A DNA stretch of 64,000 bases from Paludibacteraceae bacterium (GTDB lineage: Bacteria > Bacteroidota > Bacteroidia > Bacteroidales > Paludibacteraceae). Below the pieces are notes generated by a model. The model saw only the letters and a program-made list of their open reading frames with translations, did no database searches and had not been told where the DNA came from. Positions 59,137 through 64,000 of this stretch are shown in pieces (the first letter of the stretch is position 1; every line of letters begins with the position of its first letter). Position numbers and translations under genes: made by a program. The stretch covers positions 1 through 64,000 of the forward strand of contig JAFXPK010000028.1 in the NCBI GenBank assembly GCA_017527905.1, read 5' to 3'.

Positions 59137-60531
59137 ATGAATACATTATTTGACAAGATATGGGATGCCCACGTGGTATCACAACTGGAGGATGGGCCTT
59201 CCCAACTCTACATCGATCGCCTCTACTGCCATGAGGTGACCACCGCACAGGCTTTCACGGGCCTACGTGAGCGCGGACTAAAATGCTTCCGCCCTGAACA
59301 GATCTATTGCATGCCCGACCATAACATCCCTACCCACGACCAAGACAAACCGATCGAGGACGAGGTGGGCAGGAAACAGGTGGCCACGCTCGAACAAAAC
59401 GCAAAGGACTTCGGACTGAGCTACTTCGGCATGAATGACAAAAGGAATGGTATCATCCACGTCGTCGGACCGGAGCGGGGACTCTCCCTGCCGGGCATGA
59501 CAATCGTCTGCGGCGACTCGCACACCTCCACGCATGGCGCGATGGGTGCCGTGGCTTTCGGCATCGGAACCTCCGAGGTGGAGATGGTGCTGGCGAGCCA
59601 ATGTGTGTTGCAGGCGAAGCCTAAATCCATGAGAATCAATATCGAAGGGGAACTCGGCAAGGGTGTGACCCCGAAGGATGTGGCGCTCTACATCATGAGC
59701 CAGATGAGCACATCCGGCGCCACGGGTTACTTCGTGGAATATGCCGGGTCGACTGTCCGCAACATGACCATGGAGGGCCGTCTCACCCTCAGCAACCTCA
59801 CCATCGAGATGGGTGCGCGCGGCGGATTCATCGCTCCGGACGAGGTGACCTTCGCCTACCTGAAGGGGCGTGAGCATGCGCCTAAGGGGGAGGCATGGGA
59901 GAAGGCGGTGGCCTACTGGAAGACCCTCCGAAGCGGTGAGGATGCGGTGTTCGACCGTGAAATCACCTTCTACGCCAAGGATATCGAACCGATGGTCACC
60001 TACGGTACCAACCCGGGCATGGGCATGGGTATCTCGCAACATATCCCTTCCCTTGAGAGCGTTGAAGATTCGAGCCGCGCCTCCTTCCAGAAGAGCTTAG
60101 GCTACATGGGCTTCCAAGCGGGCGAGAGCCTCTTGGGCAAGAAGGTGGACTACGTCTTCTGCGGCTCCTGCACCAATGGTAGGATCGAGGACTTCCGCGC
60201 GTTCGCTTCGCTCGTCAAGGGAAAGAAGAAAGCGCCGGACGTGACCTGCTGGTTAGTGCCGGGCTCATGGATGGTGGACCAACAGATCCGTGAAGAGGGG
60301 TTGGACAAGGTGCTTGAGGAGGCTGGCTTCGTCCTCCGTCAGCCGGGCTGCTCCGCCTGCCTCGCCATGAACGACGACAAGATACCGGCCGGCAAACTGA
60401 GCGTCTCCACCTCCAACCGTAACTTCGAGGGCAGGCAAGGTCCTGGCGCCCGCACCATACTGGCCAGCCCGCTCGTGGCAGCCGCAGCCGCCGTCACAGG
60501 CGTCATCACAGACCCTCGCACAATGTTATAA
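59137..60531 (+). CDS. leuC: 3-isopropylmalate dehydratase, large subunit
   Basis: 464 residues, the usual length. With LeuD it isomerises 2-isopropylmalate to 3-isopropylmalate. The iron-sulfur cluster is bound by Cys residues in [10 protein letters not shown] and [12 protein letters not shown]. Other conserved segments are [21 protein letters not shown] and [15 protein letters not shown] start ([14 protein letters not shown]). It begins 21 bases after leuA, with the same direction and spacing throughout the operon. Confidence 0.96.
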   Translation: MNTLFDKIWDAHVVSQLEDGPSQLYIDRLYCHEVTTAQAFTGLRERGLKCFRPEQIYCMPDHNIPTHDQDKPIEDEVGRKQVATLEQNAKDFGLSYFGMNDKRNGIIHVVGPERGLSLPGMTIVCGDSHTSTHGAMGAVAFGIGTSEVEMVLASQCVLQAKPKSMRINIEGELGKGVTPKDVALYIMSQMSTSGATGYFVEYAGSTVRNMTMEGRLTLSNLTIEMGARGGFIAPDEVTFAYLKGREHAPKGEAWEKAVAYWKTLRSGEDAVFDREITFYAKDIEPMVTYGTNPGMGMGISQHIPSLESVEDSSRASFQKSLGYMGFQAGESLLGKKVDYVFCGSCTNGRIEDFRAFASLVKGKKKAPDVTCWLVPGSWMVDQQIREEGLDKVLEEAGFVLRQPGCSACLAMNDDKIPAGKLSVSTSNRNFEGRQGPGARTILASPLVAAAAAVTGVITDPRTML

Positions 60532-60552
60532 ACCTAAAAAAGACAAGATACG

Positions 60553-61155
60553 ATGAAACAGAAATTCGATATAATAGTTAGCAGATGTGTTCCCCTCCCG
60601 TTGGAGAATGTGGACACGGATCAGATCATACCCGCCCGTTTCCTGAAGGCGACGGACAAAGAGGGGTTCGGTGAGAACCTATTCAGGGATTGGCGCTACG
60701 ACAAGGAGGGTAATCCTGTCAAGGAGTTCGTGCTGAACGACCCCACCTACAGCGGCTGCGTCCTCGTGGCTGGCAAGAACTTCGGTAGCGGTAGCAGCCG
60801 TGAGCATGCGGCCTGGGCCATCGCCGGATATGGGTTCAGGGTGGTTGTCTCCAGCTTCTTCGCGGACATCCACAAGAACAATGAGCTGAATAACTTCGTC
60901 CTGCCTGTCGTCGTGAGCGAACCTTTCCTGGCCCGCCTCTTCGCCAGCATAGACGAGAACCCAAAGATGGAGGTGAAGGTGGATCTGCCGAACCAGACCA
61001 TCACCAACCTGGCGACAGGGGAGAGCGAACGGTTCGAGATCAATGCCTACAAGAAAGAGTGCCTCATGAGCGGCTACGATGATATCGATTACCTATTGAG
61101 CAAAAAGAACCTCATAGAGGATTATGAGTCTAAAAGAGATATGACATGGAAATAA
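60553..61155 (+). CDS. leuD: 3-isopropylmalate dehydratase, small subunit
   Basis: 200 residues. The swivelling-domain motifs are [20 protein letters not shown] near the start and [17 protein letters not shown], which contacts the substrate. It forms a heterodimer with LeuC and overlaps the next gene by 10 bases, so the two are coupled. Confidence 0.95.
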   Translation: MKQKFDIIVSRCVPLPLENVDTDQIIPARFLKATDKEGFGENLFRDWRYDKEGNPVKEFVLNDPTYSGCVLVAGKNFGSGSSREHAAWAIAGYGFRVVVSSFFADIHKNNELNNFVLPVVVSEPFLARLFASIDENPKMEVKVDLPNQTITNLATGESERFEINAYKKECLMSGYDDIDYLLSKKNLIEDYESKRDMTWK

Positions 61156-62657
61156 TGGACACTACCCTACGTGATGGGGAACAGACATCGGGGGTATCAT
61201 TCTCCCCCCACGAAAAACTGGGTATCACCCGCATGATGATCGATACCTTAGGGGTGAACCGTGTGGAGGTGGCCTCCGCCAGAGTCTCCGACGGTGAGTC
61301 GGACGCGGTGAAGCGTATCGTGGAATGGGCGAAGAAGGCCGGACACCTGCAACGCATAGAGGTGCTTGGTTTCGTGGATGGCGGCACCTCCCTCCGCTGG
61401 ATCGAGGAGATGGGCGCCAAGGTGATGAACCTGCTCACCAAGGGTTCGAAGCGTCATGTGGAGAACCAATTGGGGAAGAGCACTCAAGAGCATCTCGCGG
61501 ATATCCGCGCCATCGTCCTCGACGCACAGGCAAGGGGTATCGAGGTGAACCTCTATCTGGAGGATTGGAGCAACGGCATGATCCACTCACGCGAATACGT
61601 CTACGAGTATCTGGACGCTATCGCCGACCTACCCATCAAGCGGGTTATGCTGCCGGATACCTTAGGCATCCTCAACCCGCAGCAGACCTTAACGTTCTGC
61701 AAGGATATGTTGGACCGTTACCCGAAGTACCACTTCGACTTCCATGCCCACAACGACTATGACCTCGCCTTGGCGAATGTATTCGCCGCAGCGTCGGCCG
61801 GTATCCAAGGTCTGCATACCACCTTCAACGGCTTGGGCGAAAGGGCGGGTAATGCTCCGCTGACCAGCGTCGTGGCGGTGCTCCATGACCAACTGAAGAT
61901 CAAGACCTCCATCCGTGAGGATAAGATCTACCAGATGAGCAAGCTGGTGGAGACCTACTCGGGCATCCGCATCCCGAACAACAAACCGATCATCGGTGAC
62001 AATGTCTTCACCCAATGCGCGGGCATCCATGCGGACGGGGACTCGAAGAACCACCTCTACTACAACGACCTGCTGCCGGAACGCTTCGGACGTGAGCGTG
62101 AATATGCCTTGGGCAAGATGTCGGGCAAAGCCAGCATCCGCAAGAACATCGAGGCGTTAGGCATCAGCCTGGACGATGACTCGATGACCAAGGTCACGCA
62201 ACGTATCATCGAGCTGGGCGACAAGAAGCAGATCGTCACGCAGGAGGACCTCCCCTATATCATATCGGACGTGCTCAAACACCCTGTGGAGAAGCAGAAG
62301 ATACGCATGGTCAACTACTCCCTATCGCTCACCCATGGCATCCGCCCCGTGGCGACCGTGAAGATAGAGATCAACGGGGAGTGCTACCAAGAGACGGCTC
62401 CCGGCGACGGTCAGTACAACGCCTTCACGAAAGCGCTATGGAAGATTTACACCTCGCTCAAGAAGCCTATTCCTGAGCTGCTGGACTATTCGGTCATCAT
62501 TCCTCCTGGCGGTAAGACGGACGCCTTGGTACACACCACCATCACGTGGAAGTTCCGTGACCACGTGTTCAAAACCCACGGACTGGACGCCGACCAGACG
62601 GAGGCCGCCATCCAAGCAACAGAAAAAATGTTAAACTTAATCGAAGAAAAACAATGA
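61146..62657 (+). CDS. LeuA-family synthase, citramalate synthase candidate
   Basis: 503 residues. The protein belongs to the LeuA/CimA/homocitrate synthase family: [17 protein letters not shown] at the start, [19 protein letters not shown] for metal binding, and [18 protein letters not shown]. The C-terminal regulatory domain is present. A second LeuA-like gene between leuD and leuB is usual in Bacteroidales leu operons. Its likely role is (R)-citramalate synthase, condensing acetyl-CoA with pyruvate to feed isoleucine synthesis through LeuCD and LeuB, but a second isopropylmalate synthase cannot be excluded from sequence alone. It overlaps leuD by 10 bases and leuB by 4 (ATGA). Confidence 0.85.
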   Translation: MEIMDTTLRDGEQTSGVSFSPHEKLGITRMMIDTLGVNRVEVASARVSDGESDAVKRIVEWAKKAGHLQRIEVLGFVDGGTSLRWIEEMGAKVMNLLTKGSKRHVENQLGKSTQEHLADIRAIVLDAQARGIEVNLYLEDWSNGMIHSREYVYEYLDAIADLPIKRVMLPDTLGILNPQQTLTFCKDMLDRYPKYHFDFHAHNDYDLALANVFAAASAGIQGLHTTFNGLGERAGNAPLTSVVAVLHDQLKIKTSIREDKIYQMSKLVETYSGIRIPNNKPIIGDNVFTQCAGIHADGDSKNHLYYNDLLPERFGREREYALGKMSGKASIRKNIEALGISLDDDSMTKVTQRIIELGDKKQIVTQEDLPYIISDVLKHPVEKQKIRMVNYSLSLTHGIRPVATVKIEINGECYQETAPGDGQYNAFTKALWKIYTSLKKPIPELLDYSVIIPPGGKTDALVHTTITWKFRDHVFKTHGLDADQTEAAIQATEKMLNLIEEKQ

Positions 62658-63721
62658 AACTGAATTTAGCCATCTTACCTGGAGACGGTATCGGACCCGA
62701 AGTGGTTTCCGTTGCCCTGAATGTAGTGAAGAAAGTGTGCGAGCGCTTCGGACACTCGTTGACATACGACTCCGCTTTGGTCGGTGCTTGCGCCATCGAC
62801 GCTTGCGGTGACCCTTATCCTGAGGATACCCACGCACTCTGCATGAAGGCGGATGCGGTGCTCTTCGGCGCGGTGGGCGACCCTCGCTTCGACAACAACC
62901 CGACCTCCAAGGTACGCCCCGAGCAGGGCTTGCTCGCCATGCGCAAGAAGTTGGGACTCTACGCTAACCTGCGCCCGGTGGAGACCTACCCGTCGCTCGT
63001 TGGCCAGTCTCCTCTCAAGGAGGAGGTGGTGAGCGGTGCGGACTTCCTCTGCATCCGTGAGTTGACCGGCGGCATGTACTTCGGCGAAAAGGGTAGGAAG
63101 GAGAATGGCACGGTGGCCTACGACACCTGCATCTACAGCACGGAGGAGATCCGCCGCATCCTCAAACTCGCCTTCGAGTACGCCATGCGCAGGCAGAAAC
63201 ATCTGACGGTGGTGGACAAGGCGAACGTCTTGGAGTCTTCCCGCCTGTGGAGGGAGGTGGCCCAATCCATGGAGAAGGACTACCCTGAGGTGAAGACCGA
63301 CTATATGTTCGTGGACAATGCCGCCATGCAACTGGTGCGTTGCCCGAAGTTCTTCGACGTCATGGTGACGGAGAACACCTTCGGCGACATCCTCACCGAC
63401 GAGGCGAGCGTCATCGCAGGCTCCATGGGACTTCTCGCCTCCGCCAGCATCGGCACGCACACCAGCCTCTTCGAACCGATACACGGCAGCTACCCTCAGG
63501 CGGCCGGCAAGGACATCGCCAACCCGTTGGCGGCTGTGCTCTCCGCTGCCATGATGTTCGAGTACGCCTTCAACGCCAAGGAGGAGGGCGCCCTCATCCG
63601 TCGCGCGGTGGCAGCCTCCCTCGAAGCGGGCATCGTCACGGAAGACCTCGCCGGCAAGGGCGCAAAGGCCTACAAGACCAGCGAAGTCGGCAAATGGTTA
63701 TGTGATTATATGGGGCGATAA
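62654..63721 (+). CDS. leuB: 3-isopropylmalate dehydrogenase
   Basis: 355 residues, normal length. It oxidises and decarboxylates 3-isopropylmalate with NAD to give 2-oxoisocaproate. Motifs: [11 protein letters not shown] at the N-terminus, the substrate-binding [13 protein letters not shown] and [11 protein letters not shown], the metal site [32 protein letters not shown] in parts, and [26 protein letters not shown]. Its ATG overlaps the stop of the preceding gene (ATGA), showing coupled translation. Confidence 0.96.
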   Translation: MKLNLAILPGDGIGPEVVSVALNVVKKVCERFGHSLTYDSALVGACAIDACGDPYPEDTHALCMKADAVLFGAVGDPRFDNNPTSKVRPEQGLLAMRKKLGLYANLRPVETYPSLVGQSPLKEEVVSGADFLCIRELTGGMYFGEKGRKENGTVAYDTCIYSTEEIRRILKLAFEYAMRRQKHLTVVDKANVLESSRLWREVAQSMEKDYPEVKTDYMFVDNAAMQLVRCPKFFDVMVTENTFGDILTDEASVIAGSMGLLASASIGTHTSLFEPIHGSYPQAAGKDIANPLAAVLSAAMMFEYAFNAKEEGALIRRAVAASLEAGIVTEDLAGKGAKAYKTSEVGKWLCDYMGR

Positions 63722-63746
63722 GACAAACGTAGTTATAAGATTGGAA

Positions 63747-64000
63747 ATGGATTATAAGATTGACATACAGGCGCTTGCAAGTTATATCCGCCACCACGAC
63801 GTGGCCTATCAGGATAATAAGGGATACTATAACATCTCTTACGGGGAGGATGACGGATGCGCCATCTTCTTCGCGAGCAAGATCTCCTCGATGAAGGAGG
63901 TGACGGTCGTCGACCGGAGCGATATGCTCTCCACCCCTTACCGTCGGTTGGCGGAGAGCGCGGCGCCTAATGACCTGTTGATCTTAGCGGAACCCTTCCT
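63747..64000 (+). CDS. Unknown gene, 3' part beyond the window
   Basis: An ATG at 63747 opens a frame of at least 84 codons that is still open at the window end. It starts MDYKIDIQALASYIRHHDVA and continues with YYNISYGEDDGCAIFFASK. I do not recognise a family. Its position 25 bases after leuB, on the same strand, suggests it may be cotranscribed with the leucine operon. Confidence 0.55.
   Translation, partial: MDYKIDIQALASYIRHHDVAYQDNKGYYNISYGEDDGCAIFFASKISSMKEVTVVDRSDMLSTPYRRLAESAAPNDLLILAEPF

Overview
The window looks like a chromosomal stretch of a Bacteroidales bacterium (Bacteroidota). The reasons are the many promoter boxes of the TAnnTTTG type, the near absence of Shine-Dalgarno sites, proteins ending in type IX secretion (T9SS) sorting domains of both type A and type B, BspA-like repeat proteins, and core gene neighbourhoods of that order (HU next to ribonuclease G; a DksA-like gene, lspA and DUF4296 in a row; leuA-leuC-leuD-second LeuA-like-leuB). 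Genus cannot be fixed from this sequence alone.

Layout. 1-4.8 kb: two BspA-like secreted repeat proteins (minus) and three tandem small exported proteins that consist almost only of a TonB C-terminal domain (plus). 4.9-12.9 kb: housekeeping genes: ribonuclease G, a 29-residue very basic protein too short for ordinary gene calling, HU, a YghO-like protein, a PaaI-type thioesterase, a DUF5715 lipoprotein, recO, a DksA-like gene, lspA, a DUF4296 lipoprotein, a small unknown gene and folA. 12.9-15.7 kb: a PL11 rhamnogalacturonan lyase. 16.1-20.1 kb: an McrBC-type restriction pair with an EVE-like domain set inside the McrB motor. 20.2-24.9 kb: MFS transporter, glycosyltransferase, DjlA-like co-chaperone, HisIE with a degenerate HisI half, and argD.

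25-39 kb is accessory: a very large GH51 arabinofuranosidase, an AAA_14/DUF4143 ATPase, a tiny CRISPR array with Cas12a-type repeats but no cas gene in the window, and an AT-rich operon of five overlapping or closely packed genes (GNAT-PUA, ASCH, P-loop kinase-TIGR04255, a 61-residue protein, and a ComEC-like metallo-beta-lactamase-fold protein) that may be an undescribed defence or nucleotide-processing system. A GH94 phosphorylase follows, then an AT-rich nuclease-like gene bracketed by 33/34-bp direct repeats. 40-57 kb: a glycan-degradation region with a GH5 protein that lacks its catalytic nucleophile, an esterase whose promoter region is the scar of a deleted GH5 duplicate, a giant T9SS type B repeat protein, a thioesterase, a membrane-spanning AraC-type sensor without kinase or receiver domains, a second AAA_14 ATPase, and a GH26-CBM-GH5 fused mannanase. 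57.4-63.7 kb: the leucine/isoleucine operon leuA-leuC-leuD-cimA/leuA2-leuB, preceded by a leader peptide gene rich in Ile and Leu codons and a clear antiterminator/terminator pair, followed by an unknown gene cut by the window end.

The secreted carbohydrate enzymes (PL11, GH51, GH5, GH26-GH5, esterase) fit plant cell-wall pectin, arabinan and mannan breakdown, with GH94 handling disaccharides inside the cell. No tRNA, rRNA, transposase or integrase was found. Assignments come from reading motifs and domain order; no database search was run.
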